Source: Nageia nagi
Lineage: Eukaryota; Pinophyta
Direction of reading: 5' to 3'
Assembly (NCBI GenBank): GCA_050084985.1
Contig: JBITNC010000002.1
Span: 13,392,001 to 13,456,000, forward strand
Length of the DNA stretch: 64,000 nt
Shown: positions 12,389 to 23,599 of the stretch, in pieces
Layout of the letters: every line of letters starts with the position of its first letter
Position numbering within the stretch: the first letter of the stretch is position 1
Made by a program: the position numbers and the translations under genes
The notes under the pieces: model-generated
The model's input: the letters and a program-made list of their open reading frames with translations, nothing else
What the model was told of the DNA's origin: nothing
Database searches by the model: none

Positions 12389-12907
12389 CTAAAAAAATAA
12401 GGGTCGATGAAGAGCATGGATGTGTAGCGGATTAGAGCTGCTATCAAAGTAATGTGTCTGAGAATTCCCTATTCTATCATTGAAGTTGCTTAATAACATA
12501 ATCTCCCCCTGAATAGAATATCTAGAAATTTCTAGAAAGAGGTTGAGATACGATGACTCACCTACATCCTGAATAGTGTAGCTCAAAGTTGAGAGTGGGA
12601 AGTAACATCCCATAGTGTAGATCCTCCTAAGAGATGGAACCCTCGCAAGAGAGATCAAAATGTAGTGGGCATTCATATCAATAACATCTACATGTAATCT
12701 ATAAAGTAAGTGATCCCTAATAAAAAAATCCACACCTCTTGAACCATAGCTACTAAAACCTATATGAATTGAATACCTACGAGCCCAAAACCAAGTGTAA
12801 CCAAAGGAGAGGGGGAGCCCCTTAACAAAACTCTCATGTATATCAGAAAATAATGTCAAATATGATTGATCAATGATATCTTGAACTAAACTATGGGAAG
12901 ACCACAA
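12389..12907 (-). pseudogene. LINE apurinic-type endonuclease remnant
   Basis: A 172-codon open stretch matches the second half of a LINE endonuclease domain. It has a GVDFFIRD strand, a later MGCYFPLS segment corresponding to the usual CYFPP region, and MLLSNFNDRIG, which stands where the catalytic GDFNAR motif is expected. The aspartate of GDFN is replaced by S-N, so the enzyme would be inactive. Upstream endonuclease motifs are not in this frame. Assignment rests on motif order; the lineage (RTE-like or other) is not decided. Confidence 0.6.
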
Positions 12908-13613
12908 TATCTTATTACAATTCTAGATGAAGACATTGAGCATTGAAGGTTCTGAAGGGGACTCGAAAGGGAAACATTTAGGTGAAGCTTAAGAGAGTGG
13001 CCAAGGTACATAAATGAGAGTCTATTACTAAGAGTTAATAGCAAGGAGAGAGGACACCTAATTCATCAATGTCTAATTTTCTTTCTCTAATCTTGATAGT
13101 CAAGAGTCATGATATGAAATTGTATTCTTTTTCTCTGGGAGTAAAAGAGAGATGTTCGACAAATTCTTCTCCAATAGATCTAGTTTCAACTAAAATAAGT
13201 GCATCCTCCTCTGTGTATTTGGATCTAAATTTCCTAAATGCAAATTTCTAACTAATTGTATTTTTTTCTTTTTAGATGTCATATGGATTCAAGAATCATT
13301 GCATGTAAAGTTGCAAAGCCCTAGGCGATCCAAATCGAAGAAGTACAGAGATGCAAAGAGAGGAAAGCAATAAAAAGGATGAGAAGAAGATATAAGGTTT
13401 AGGATGATCAATCGTTGGATAATAAGTTGAATAACTATTGTTATTATTACATGTTTATGTGTATAAGAAGTTCTTACAAAAGATATGTATGAGATGTAAA
13501 AGTGTTATTGTTAAGTAGATGTTAGTAATTGTTATTGTGAAGTCTTTAGTGATTTTTTTGTGATGTTATAATAGAGGAATCAATAACTTGTTATATTATT
13601 TTTTGTCTTAACA
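12908..13613. other. Unassigned sequence upstream of the LINE
   Basis: Only short open frames. On the minus strand about 13060-13250 gives a short protein-like stretch with one stop, possibly LINE leader or ORF1 residue, but nothing is recognisable. Confidence 0.3.
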
Positions 13614-14008
13614 TGGATTCAAATTTAAGAGATTGAAATATAACTAATATAACCTAAACTACCAAGATCTCATGGGAGCTCAAACTAACATCAACATAAC
13701 TCAAGAAGACAATCTCACAAAGATAACTCAAGATGGAAGTGGTTCCTCCAACTAGGAGTACATCCACTAACTAGATCTCACTTCTTAACAAATATGAACT
13801 CTTACAATCCTCCTAATCTCCTAAACACTATCCTATAGGATAAATTTACTCCACCAATTGGTATATGATCCAAAGAGAGAGCCTTCTATTTATAGGCCAA
13901 AATCCCTTTTTGGATCACCCTTTTACCCAATGTACAAAAGCATGACATGCACATCTTTTACCTAAGACACATGCTCATGACATGGAGTGTAGGACAAGTT
14001 ACATTATT
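13614..14008 (-). repeat. LTR-like sequence, part 1, interrupted by copia element 1
   Basis: Read on the minus strand, this piece plus 23605-23706 forms an LTR-like unit of about 500 bp. It begins TGTCGGAATG (near 23706), contains a TATA box CCTATAAATAGAAGG near 13890, and ends GAATCCA near 13614. The second half resembles the copia 1 LTR in layout (GTACTCC...GGAGGAACCAC). It is probably a solo LTR of a related copia family into which copia 1 inserted. No target-site duplication was found, so the ends are tentative. Confidence 0.45.
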
Positions 14009-14013
14009 ATATT

Positions 14014-14483
14014 TGTTAGAATTTGTAATGAAATATTGTGAATATCTAAACTCCTTGTAAGTTCAATTAATCACTTAAAGGATATGTAGATACCTTAAGG
14101 GATTAATTGAATTCTTTATTATGTGTGGACTTTGACCTAACCATGGGGTTAGTTGGTAGGTTAAAGTTAGGTCACACATTTATTGTAACCCTAACCTTAC
14201 CCTTGGGTTAAAGGGAGGTTAGGGAGGTGCTCTCAAGCTATAAATAGAGGGCCTCTCCTCTTGTAACATATCTAAGTTTTGGAGTAAGAATACTCTACTA
14301 GTTTGTGTAGGAGAGGAAGAGAATAGTTGTAAGAGAGGCATACTTGAGAATTGAGATACTAGTTGTGGATGTACTCCCAAGGAGGGAGGAACCACATTAC
14401 ACTTGTGTTATCTTATGTGAATGTTGTGTGATTGAGTTTCCTAGTCTTGGACCTTGAGGATTAGAGTAGTCCTAATTCTCTCA
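14014..14483 (+). repeat. Copia 1 5' LTR
   Basis: 470 bp, TG...CA ends. A TATA box CTATAAATAG lies at about 14239-14248, placing transcription start shortly after. It is one base longer than the 3' copy (GTGCTCTC versus GTGCCTC). Confidence 0.92.
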
Positions 14484-14485
14484 AT

Positions 14486-14499
14486 TGGTATCTAGAGCT
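14486..14499 (+). promoter_or_regulatory. Copia 1 primer binding site
   Basis: TGGTATCTAGAGC two bases after the LTR is complementary to the 3' end of initiator methionine tRNA (usual site TGGTATCAGAGC), with one extra base. It primes minus-strand DNA synthesis. Confidence 0.75.
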
Positions 14500-15344
14500 T
14501 GGTGTGGAAGCTTTTTTTTCTACATCTTGGAGGTTCTTCATCCTTCTTCATTCCTTTGGTGTGGAAGCTCTTCTTCTACATTTTGGAGGTTGTTCATCCT
14601 TCTTCATTCCTCATCTTACACCCTATTGGTGAGGTAAATTTTAAGAGAAGGTATAAATTTCCTCCTCATTTGGTTATCTTATTAATTATTGCATTAGATA
14701 CTAACATATTTTGTGAGATATTGGAGCTTATTTCTTGCAAAATATGATTAAAATGACAATGCAAGTAATTTTTTTTTCCTATACTAACCTCTTATGTTAG
14801 TAGCATTTTTTTTTTTACAAAAATGCTTAATACATGATATACCTTTTTTAAGAGGATACTATGAAATGCAAATATTTTTACTAACATTTTGTTTGTTAGT
14901 AGCAACTAATTACTTGAGGTTTACTTTTCTTGTTTAAAGTAAACACAAGTGAAAGTTCATTTATTTTTTTGAAAAAAAAAAAGGAGGGCTAAAAATAGAA
15001 ATATAATGCTTTTAATTATACTAACCTCTAGTGAGCATGATGTTAATTTTTTTTTTTTTAAAAGAGATTAGTATTGCAAAATTTCTTTATGCCATTTATT
15101 GTTAAGTTAAAGAGGCAGCTCTCAATATTTTTTATTATTCAAAGTTTGAAATTTGTTTTGAGAGTAATATTTTTTTTATAATATATTTTTCAAAAATTAT
15201 ATATAAAATTTTTTTTGAGGGGTCAAATAACAAAACAGAACATTGAAAGGGTCTGTAAATTGTTTGACAAAATGCCTCATCAAGATGCAGTCTCGTTCAA
15301 ATATGTACAAAATAGATACACACTTTGAAGAGACATAAAAACCC

Positions 15345-15503
15345 ATGGGTGGAGGCATGTTCATGCAGAGGGTGCTCTCCTACCTCGTTAACGAATTCAC
15401 TATCGAACATCTCACCAACAGTCGTTCATTTCAGAGATTTGTAGTGAAATCATTAAAGGCTATGGAAGAAATATCTCAGAAAGGAGATCCAACTCTGTTC
15501 TGA
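15345..15503 (+). pseudogene. Captured small host-gene fragment in copia 1 leader
   Basis: A 52-codon frame beginning MGGGMFMQRVLSYLVNEF and containing NSRSFQRFVVKSLK ends at TGA 15501. The N-S-R-x-F-Q-R-F core and GC-rich codons look like a conserved small plant protein, not retrotransposon sequence. I believe similar uncharacterised plant proteins exist but cannot name the family with certainty. It lies in sense orientation inside the leader and may be a first exon picked up with flanking DNA. Confidence 0.4.
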
Positions 15504-15939
15504 CATTGTTAAATAAATTCATAAAGTAGGTCGTGTTGAGTTCTAGGTATAGGTAAAATGACGCTATGGCTCCCCCTTCACATGATCTGCTACAACCCCC
15601 TTTGCCCTTCTACATGAACAACTGCAACCACCAAGATTGCTACACTTAGAAGGTGTTTTCACTTCCATTGGGAATCAAGTAATCTACAATGGCCACATTA
15701 GAGATCTGACACTCACAGCTTCTCCAGCTACTTCATTGAGATCTGAACATGGCTCCACATGTTCCTTTCTGAAATGTCATCGATGAGCAGACTCTTTATT
15801 CTGTGATGTTCATGTTGGATAACCAATGTTTGATGTTCACGTTGGATAACCAAGGTGCAAATTTGTTTTGTAAATAGCCAACCACATAAGCACTCCTTAG
15901 AACCAAAACTCTCACTGTCTCCAACCCTATTCCACTGTA

Positions 15940-16302
15940 TCTATGATTTGAAGTAAGTGATCGATTATGCTAATCTCAGTAATAACATTTTTCATTTGTT
16001 AGCAAGACACTTTTTGGTTCTCCTGTGGTGCCACTAGTATACATTATTGTGCAAATATCATTCATCTTGGGTGGAGAAAGCTCATATCTTATCTTCTTTC
16101 CCAGTGACAAGAACTCATCCCAAGAGTATGCACTCACACTAGCACTTTCAGCCATTTTTCTTTGCTCATCAGTTATGTTCGCAGAGCTTACCAGTGTCTT
16201 TAAGTACTCTGTACACCTGGGAAAACATTTCAGCATTGCAGGCATATTACTCTCTTGAACAAAAGTTATTGAAACTTCAGCATGGCGAATAATAAACTCC
16301 AC
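15940..16302 (-). pseudogene. Captured long-chain acyl-CoA synthetase fragment
   Basis: The minus strand encodes about 115 residues of a plant long-chain acyl-CoA synthetase (fatty acid + CoA + ATP to acyl-CoA). It begins EFIIRHAEVS and runs through the AMP-binding P-loop TIMYTSGTTGEPKSVLLTN. The usual G of PKGV is S here (a G-to-A change). One extra A near 15995 breaks the frame; beyond it the other frame continues VITEISIIDHLL, as expected for the family. Full-length enzymes have about 660 residues, so this is an internal slice. It lies antisense to copia 1 and cannot be functional. Inference: host sequence captured by the retrotransposon. Confidence 0.8.
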
Positions 16303-17307
16303 ATCATATTTTTCTTGAATTCAACATTAGAGGAGAGAGAGAGGACAAAGAAAAAGGGGAGAACATGTTTCTTGCGTATATACAGAGTAAGACAGAGGCT
16401 CTCCTCATCTTCCTTCATGGCAAACCAACCCTCCCTGCTACATGCTATGATGGGAAAGGTGAATTGATAGTGTCGCCCCAATTCCCGAGCCTCTCTTCCT
16501 GGCCCTCGCAACTCCTCCAATCTCGGTCAAACTCCTACCACCCCACATGGCATAAACTCCTCCCACACAACATGAATGATGGGAAAGGTGATTGATTTGG
16601 TTGGTCTTTAATTTAATTTTTTGTTGACTAATTTTTTACCTCCTTTAAATGCACCTCCAAAGAAGCAACGTATGCTCTTCTTGGTAGAAGAAAAAGAGGG
16701 GGGGTCATTTTTTAAGTACAATCATGCATTTAATTTTACCAACTAAGGAGGGGGTTTTGATTTTTTTTGAGTCCTTGTTTAATTACTCCCAAAATTCCAA
16801 CGTATTCTCCTTCTTGGTAAGGGAAGGGAGCCATCACTTTTTTACCAAAAGCATTTATTTGTTTTTGACTTAGAGTATTTTTTGTTATTTGGAAAAGCTT
16901 TGGTAGAAGAAGCATTAAATATGCATGAAGTAGGGGTATGGGTCTCCTTCTTTTTCCATTTAATTCTTGGAGATTTGGTAAGTAGTGAATATTTTTAACT
17001 TATTTTTACAATAAGGTCAAAAATATTTAAGTTAAACTTAGCTTATTTTTTTTAAAAATGCTTAGAATATTTTTAATATTGCATGTTTAATTTACTAAGG
17101 TGCACATGCAATTTCTAGAATGCTAACCTCTTAGCATTTTTTTCTCTCTAAGCATAGTAATTTAGTCTAAGTATGCTATTTTTTTAAGTAAATAAGGGAA
17201 GTTTTTTTACTTAAAATGCATACTTATAAGACAAGTCTTAGCACACAAGTTTTTTTTAGGGATAAAATTTTAAGTGAAAAAGGGGGAATTTGTATAATTT
17301 TTACTTA

Positions 17308-17403
17308 AACTTTATCTAGATCTTGCATGCTAGACTTGTGATGCATGTCTCTTTAGCTTTTAAACTTTATCTAGATCTTGCATGCTAGACTTGTGATACA
17401 TGT
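17308..17403 (+). repeat. Tandem duplication in copia 1 leader
   Basis: The block AACTTTATCTAGATCTTGCA and the 20 bases after it (ending TTGTGAT(G/A)CATGT) occur twice, about 57 bp apart, with near identity. Confidence 0.7.
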
Positions 17404-18315
17404 ATCTTTATCTTGTTTGAGGAATAAAACATGCTTAGGACTTAAAATTTTAAGTTGAATAATGCATGATGCATGATTATTACTTAAATTTTTTTAAGTC
17501 ATGGAACAATGCATGTTTTTTAAGTTATGGATTAATGCTAAGTAGAACTTAGTTCTTTTTTAATTCATTAAGTGCTTGAATAAATTGAGCAAAATATACA
17601 AAATGTAAAATGTCCTTTAGGGGTTAGTACAAAACCCATTGGACTTTTTTAAGGTTTTTCAAGCTCATGTGGATGATGCAATTTTACTTTACTTTATATT
17701 TTTGCACAATTTGCTTTATACTTGCAAAATGCAAATATTGAAAGTAACCCCTAAAATGAACACATCCGCACGTATTCTTCCACAACATGACTTGTTTGGG
17801 GATCCACGAGGTGAGGACAGGGTAGACTAGAGCCCTTTTAGTCTAAAGACCCAAGTGGTGGTAAGTCCATCTTAATTGCCCCTAAGACCTCTGTTGGATT
17901 GGACATAACTCTATTAGGTGGACAAGCATGTGTGTAGTGATACCACATGTCTGCACGTCCATTCAGGGATTATCCTGATAACCTAGGAGGAAAACTGAAA
18001 ACCTTAATCAAGATAATTAAAATGGCCGGTCCAAGATATGTCAGATCCTTGGAAAATAGTTGGTACTTCTCCTTATGAGAGTATATTACTAACCAAGGTG
18101 AACTGGTTGAGGACTGGTAGTACCTGGGCTCCACCTTGCAAGCATCCAGGTGAAGGCCTAATTCTATACAAGAAAACAACCCCAACTTTATTCCTCTACG
18201 GATCGTGGTTTATAAGTTTGCACATGTGGGACATGTTTACTTATGTTTGATTTGTATAGATGGAAACTTGTAAAAAAATTTGCATTCTTATTGCATATTT
18301 ACTTTTGTACAGATA

Positions 18316-21300
18316 ATGGTTGAAACCTTCATACCTAAGCACATACTCGACGGTTCCAACTTCAGCATATGGGAACCTTGTATGAGAGCTGAGTTACAAG
18401 TAAGGAAGCTATGGTAGATAGTAAATGAAGATCTAGTTGCTCCTACAGATGAGAAGGCCCTTGAAATCTACAACTCAAAGAATGAGTTAGCAACTTCAAT
18501 GATCTATCGTGCAGTTTCAGATGACATCCTTCTCATGATCTCTTCCTCAACATCGGCAAAAGAAGCTTGGGATAGACTAAAGAAAATTTACCTTGGGTCT
18601 AAATTTTCAAGAAGGTTCACCATTATACAAAGGTTGTTGCAATATCATCAAGGTGAAGATGAAAGTGTCTCTATTTATTTGAACAAAATCATTGACCTTA
18701 GGACACAACTGGTTGGCTGTGGGTACAATTGGATCAATGATGAGTTCATGGTCTTCATCATTCGTCAAAGCCTCTCTACAAAGTTTAGTAACTTTGTCAT
18801 AGTTATGGAGACTAGGCTCGATGATGAAGAAGATGTTATCTCTCTTGACAACCTTTCTAGACTCCTTCTGAAGCATGAGGAAATTTTGAACAAGAAAATG
18901 TTGAACATTTCTCCAAAGGATAATAGCATTGCTCTAGGAGCAACCAAAACTCCTTTCAAGAAGATGTTCAAATATTATAAATTCAAAGATAACAAATCCT
19001 CATCTACCATCAGGAAGCATGAAAACTTCAAGCAAAGGAATGACAAAGCTGGATCAAGCAAACCAACACTACAGGAAAAGTTTGATGGAAATTGTAACTT
19101 TTGTGGCATCTTTGGGCACAAAGAGTATGATTGTTGCAAAAAGAAATTTGCTCAAAAAGGAAAGGGAAATGCAAATATGAGAAATTTAAATAATAAAAAA
19201 AAGAATAAGCATGCTGCTACTATTGCCTACTACTCAATGACTCAAACTATTTCAAATGATTAGATTGTTGATTCAGGATGCACTAATCACATGTGTTATG
19301 AAAAGGATAAGTTTGAAAACTTTCATAAGTACAACAAGGATATAGTTGTGATAGGTGATAATACAGTCCTTGATGTTCAAGGAATAGGGAATGTGAAGAT
19401 TCATGGAAAGGCTCTTGATAATGTCTTTTATGTGCCTAAACTAAGGATGAATCTTATCTCCGTAATTCAGATTACAAGGAAAGGATGCTCATTTGAGTTT
19501 ACCTCACACTCTTGGTGTGTTAAAAAAGGACTTACCACCTTGATGAAAGGATCAGTAAAGAATGACCTTTATATTGTGGATCAAGTACCTTCAAATATTT
19601 GTCTTGCTACAAATGTGTGTTCAAAAGGTAATCTTTGGCATCAACGATTAGGGCACCTTAACCACAAGAGTATTCAAGATATGAAAAATCAAGAACTTGT
19701 GGAAGGTTTACCTAATATTTCACTCATAATTTGTCTTTGTGAAAGGTGCATTCTAGAAAAGATGAATAGGCAAAATTTTGAAAAGGATAAGGCAACTCGG
19801 GCTACTTGTCCTCTTCAGCTTGTGCATTCAGATTTGATGGGTCCATTTCAGACTAAGTCTCTAAGGGGAGCTTCTTATGTTCTGACCTTCATTGATGACT
19901 TTAGTAGGATGAAATTTGGTTATCTACTTGAGCACAAGGATCAAAATTTTGATAGGTTTAAAGACTTCAAGGCACTTGTTGAAAATCAAACTGATTTTAA
20001 GATCAAAATGCTAAGATCTGATAATGGGGGTGAGTATAATAGCAATGAGTTTAATGACTATTGTGTTAAACATGGGATCAAGCGGCAATTCATAATCCCA
20101 TACACCCCTCAGCAAAATGGAGTTGCTAAAAGGAAGAATCACACCATTATGGAAATGGCAAGATGCATGTTGGGTAACCTTCCTAGTTTCTTATGGGGAG
20201 AAGCTGTTCACACTGCTATTCACACCCTAAATAGGTGTCCTACTAAAGCAGTTGAAGGAAAAACTCTGTATGAAGCATGGACAAGAAAGAAACCTAACAT
20301 CTCACACTTCAGGGTCTTTGGTTGTGATGCATTTGCCTTTATTACCTCAAAGAAAAGAAAAATGCTAGACAAAAGATCAGAAAAATGCATCTTTGTGGGG
20401 TATGATAATCAGCATAGAGGTTATAGGCTCTACTCCTCATCCCATAAAATATTCTTTGTTTCTAGGGATGTCAAGTTCAATGAACTTCCTGAGGATATGA
20501 CTTCTCATGCTGAGGTGTCTGATTCAGATGATTCTACGCCTACACCTAACTGGTTGGATGATCATGTAGGGAAGTCACCATAAGAGCAAAATTCTCCAGC
20601 TCAGAGAATTACAAGGAGTATGACCTTGAATAAATCCTTATTTGCCAAAATTGATAATATGAATGAGCCATCAACATTAAAATAAGCTTCCAAGCAAGAG
20701 TGTTGGATGGAAGCTATGAAAGTTGAGTATGAGGCACTCATGAAAAATGAAACTTGGGATTTGGTTCCTTATCCCAATGAGAAAAATATGATTGGAAATA
20801 AATGGATATACAAGGTCAAGTACAACTCTGATGGAGAAGTTGAAAAATACAAAGCAAGGTTAGTGGCCAAAGGATTCACTCAGAAATATGGTATTGATTA
20901 TGAGGAAACCTTTGCTCCTATGGCCAAGATGCCTACTGTCAGGATAATCCTTGCTCTTTCTACAGCTCAGGGATGGAAAGTTTTCCAACTTGATGTCAAG
21001 AGTGCATTTCTCAATGGTGACTTAGATGTAGAAATCTACATGAATCAACCAGAAGGACTTATTCCAGAAGGAAAAGAGTCTCTTGTGTGCAAGCTAAAGA
21101 AGTCTTTGTATGGACTTAAACAAGCACCTAGAGCATGGTACAAGAAAATTTTAGGATTCTTGCAGATATTGGTTTTTCCAAGTGTTTCTCTGACTCAGAT
21201 CTCTATGTACTCAATCAAGGAAAAGACATGGTCTTAATTCTCCTTTATGTGGATGATCTTCTCATAAAAGGCAACAATATTGAAATCATCCAAGAGTGCA

Positions 21301-22208
21301 TATCCAAATTGAAGGCAACATTTGAAATGACTGATCTAGGTCTATTGCATTACTATCTTGGGATGCAAGTATACCAACATAAAGATTGTACTTATCTTAG
21401 TCAATCTAAGTATATATCAGACATCTTACAAAAGTTTGGAATGGAGTGTAGATATGCTGCAATACCTATTTCTCCTGGAATCATTGTACCACTGAGCTCA
21501 TATTCTTAGTTGGCTAATGCTATAGCTTATAGGCAATTGATTGGTAGTCTTCTGTATTTGACTATCTCTCGACCTGATATTACCTTTGCAGTGAATCTGA
21601 TGGCATGATTCATGTAAAAACTATATGTTGAATACCTCAATGCTATTAAGCAAATCTTGAGGTATGTGGCAGGGACAAAGGATCTTGATCTTAAGTATTC
21701 CAAAGTGCCCTCAATTGTTCTCTCAGGGTTCTCAGATTCTAATTATGGGGGAGATAGAGATGATAGAAAATCAACCTCTGCATATGTGTTCAGCATTGGT
21801 TCAGGTGCTATCTCTTGGGCTTCCAAGAAGCAAACTATTGTGACTCTTTCTACCACTAAATTCGAATATCGAGCCATGTCTATTGCCACCCAAGAAGCTA
21901 TTTGGCTGAGGCATCTTCTGAATGAAATTGGGTATAAGAAAAATGGCCCATCTCGTATTTCTTCAGATAATCAATTGGCTATCTCTTTGGCTAAGAATCC
22001 TGTGTTCCATTAGAGAACCAAACATGTGGAAATCCAAGCCCATTTTATCAAGGAGAAGGTTCTAGATGACATCATACACTTGGAGTATTGTCCATCTACT
22101 GAAAACTTCGTTGATTTATTCACCAAGCCCCTTCCTGAAGCTCAATTTAGCAAGCTTAGGGATTCTCTCGGGTTGGTGAAGTTACCCTCAAGGGGAAGTG
22201 ATGTTTGA
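18316..22208 (+). pseudogene. Copia 1 gag-pol polyprotein, broken
   Basis: One reading frame from ATG 18316 to TGA 22206 encodes the whole polyprotein. It is interrupted by stops at 18415, 19261, 20581, 20683, 21507, 21606, 21615 and 22011 and by a one-base loss near 21164. Order: Gag with UBN2-like region and zinc knuckle CNFCGIFGHKEYDC; protease DSGCTNHM at about 19270; GAG-pre-integrase LWHQRLGH with a C-x2-C; integrase core with SDLMGPF and RSDNGGEY; RT with [13 protein letters not shown] and LLYVDDLL; RNase H with SDSNYGGDRDDRKST. The third integrase catalytic residue (20128-20130, spacing D-35-x) is lysine instead of glutamate. Every stop fits a C-to-T or G-to-A change. Confidence 0.92.
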
Positions 22209-22265
22209 AATTTTGTTAGTGATGACAACTTCACCTCTAAGAGGCTTTTTTTGATTGTACATTCT

Positions 22266-22650
22266 ATACCTCCATGGTAAGTTTGCTCTGCGTGACAAAC
22301 TTGTTGTACAATTATTGTTATAGAGTGTTGATTATTTTATACCTCCATGGTAAGTTTGCTCTACGTGACAAACTTGTTGTACATATTTATACCTCTGTGG
22401 TAAATTTGCTCTGCATGACAAACTTTTTGTACATTTTACACCTCTTGGTAAGTTTGCTCTGCGTGACAAACTTGTTGTACATTTTATACCTCCGTGGTGA
22501 GTTTGCTCTACGTGAGAAACTCGTTGTACAATTTTTTGAGCATATAATTAATATACCTCCGTGGTAAGTTCACTCTACGTGACAAACTTGTTGTACATTC
22601 TATACCTCTGTGGTGAGTTTGCTCTACGTGAGAAACTCATTGTACAATTT
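22266..22650 (+). repeat. Seven-unit tandem hairpin array before copia 1 3' LTR
   Basis: Seven copies of a unit of about 44 bp (TACCTCCGTGG, then a hairpin, then TTGTTGTAC), at about 22268, 22341, 22390, 22439, 22486, 22554 and 22602. The hairpin is AAGTTTG, loop CTCTGCGTGA, CAAACTT. In units 5 and 7 the outer A-T pair is G-C on both sides (GAGTTT / AAACTC), a compensatory change. Spacers between units vary from 5 to about 35 nt. The array lies between the end of pol and the polypurine tract, so it is in the genomic RNA. Function unknown. Confidence 0.88.
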
Positions 22651-23120
22651 TTATGCTCTATTAATAATCAACACATGTCTATATACAATAGGTGACTATG
22701 AGTGATGGCTTGGCATCTCCATGATGACTTATAGTGCACCATTAATCAGTTATTTATAAGATGGCATTATTTGATTCTTTTATTTGAATATATGATGCAT
22801 CTAACTAATTTTGTTCATGAGTTGCTTGTAGCATGCAGGATCTTCTTCAGAAATGCAGGTTACTCACCTTGTGAAAGCAAGCTCATGGAGACTCACATGT
22901 CAGCTTAAAGTTGATCGACTACTATGTACAGTGAAACCAGTTGTGGTTAATAATTGTATTGTAAACCATTTTGTCAAATGGTAATGTAGTGAGTCTCATA
23001 CTAGTTCTCAAAAAGATTCTCAAATATGTAAATGTTCTTATCTCCACTTGTATCTCTATGGAGGAGAACTCTCTCTTACTCTATCTCTTCTTTCTTCTAC
23101 GCTCTATCCCAATATTGCAT
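22651..23120 (+). other. Copia 1 3' untranslated region
   Basis: No open frame of note; ordinary sequence between the hairpin array and the polypurine tract. Confidence 0.5.
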
Positions 23121-23130
23121 TAAGAGGGAG
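23121..23130 (+). promoter_or_regulatory. Copia 1 polypurine tract
   Basis: TAAGAGGGAG directly before the 3' LTR, the expected primer site for plus-strand DNA synthesis. Confidence 0.8.
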
Positions 23131-23599
23131 TGTTAGAATTTGTAATGAAATATTGTGAATATCTAAACTCCTTGTAAGTTCAATTAATCACTTAAAGGAT
23201 ATGTAGATACCTTAAGGGATTAATTGAATTCTTTATTATGTGTGGACTTTGACCTAACCATGGGGTTAGTTGGTAGGTTAAAGTTAGGTCACACATTTAT
23301 TGTAACCCTAACCTTACCCTTGGGTTAAAGGGAGGTTAGGGAGGTGCCTCAAGCTATAAATAGAGGGCCTCTCCTCTTGTAACATATCTAAGTTTTGGAG
23401 TAAGAATACTCTACTAGTTTGTGTAGGAGAGGAAGAGAATAGTTGTAAGAGAGGCATACTTGAGAATTGAGATACTAGTTGTGGATATACTCCCAAGGAG
23501 GGAGGAACCACATTGCACTTGTGTTATCTTGTGTGAATGTTGTGTGATTGAGTTTCCTAGTCTTGGACCTTGAGGATTAGAGTAGTGCTAATTCTCTCA
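23131..23599 (+). repeat. Copia 1 3' LTR
   Basis: 469 bp, about 99% identical by eye to the 5' LTR. It is followed by the ATATT duplication. Confidence 0.92.

Larger units (their letters stand above)
9180..12907 (-). mobile_element. Decayed LINE (non-LTR retrotransposon)
   Basis: Three blocks in the order expected for a LINE ORF2 lie on the minus strand: endonuclease (12907-12389), RT (about 11570-10690) and a C-terminal stretch (10369-10151). All are broken by stops and shifts. The 3' end near 9180 is only estimated; no clear poly-A tail or target duplication was found. No ORF1 was recognised upstream of 12907, so the copy may be 5' truncated or too decayed. Sequences between the blocks are diverged LINE DNA. 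Confidence 0.6.
14500..18315 (+). other. Copia 1 leader, 3.8 kb, mostly non-coding
   Basis: Far longer than the usual few hundred bases between primer binding site and gag. About 14500-14620 holds a duplicated GGTGTGGAAGCT...TTCATCCTTCTTCATTCCT unit of about 65 bp. 14750-15230 and 16600-17600 are rich in oligo-T runs. 15230-16560 is richer in GC and carries captured gene fragments. 17750-18230 is a compact GC-richer stretch just before gag without an open frame; a packaging or translation signal there is possible but not shown. Confidence 0.6.

Noticed and set aside
16266-16595. Open frames on both strands next to the acyl-CoA synthetase fragment
   Set aside because: Overlapping frames without motif; possibly captured non-coding host DNA, not a gene.
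22266-22650. Regular repeats could suggest a CRISPR array
   Set aside because: Spacers are variable and short, the context is a plant retrotransposon and there are no cas genes.
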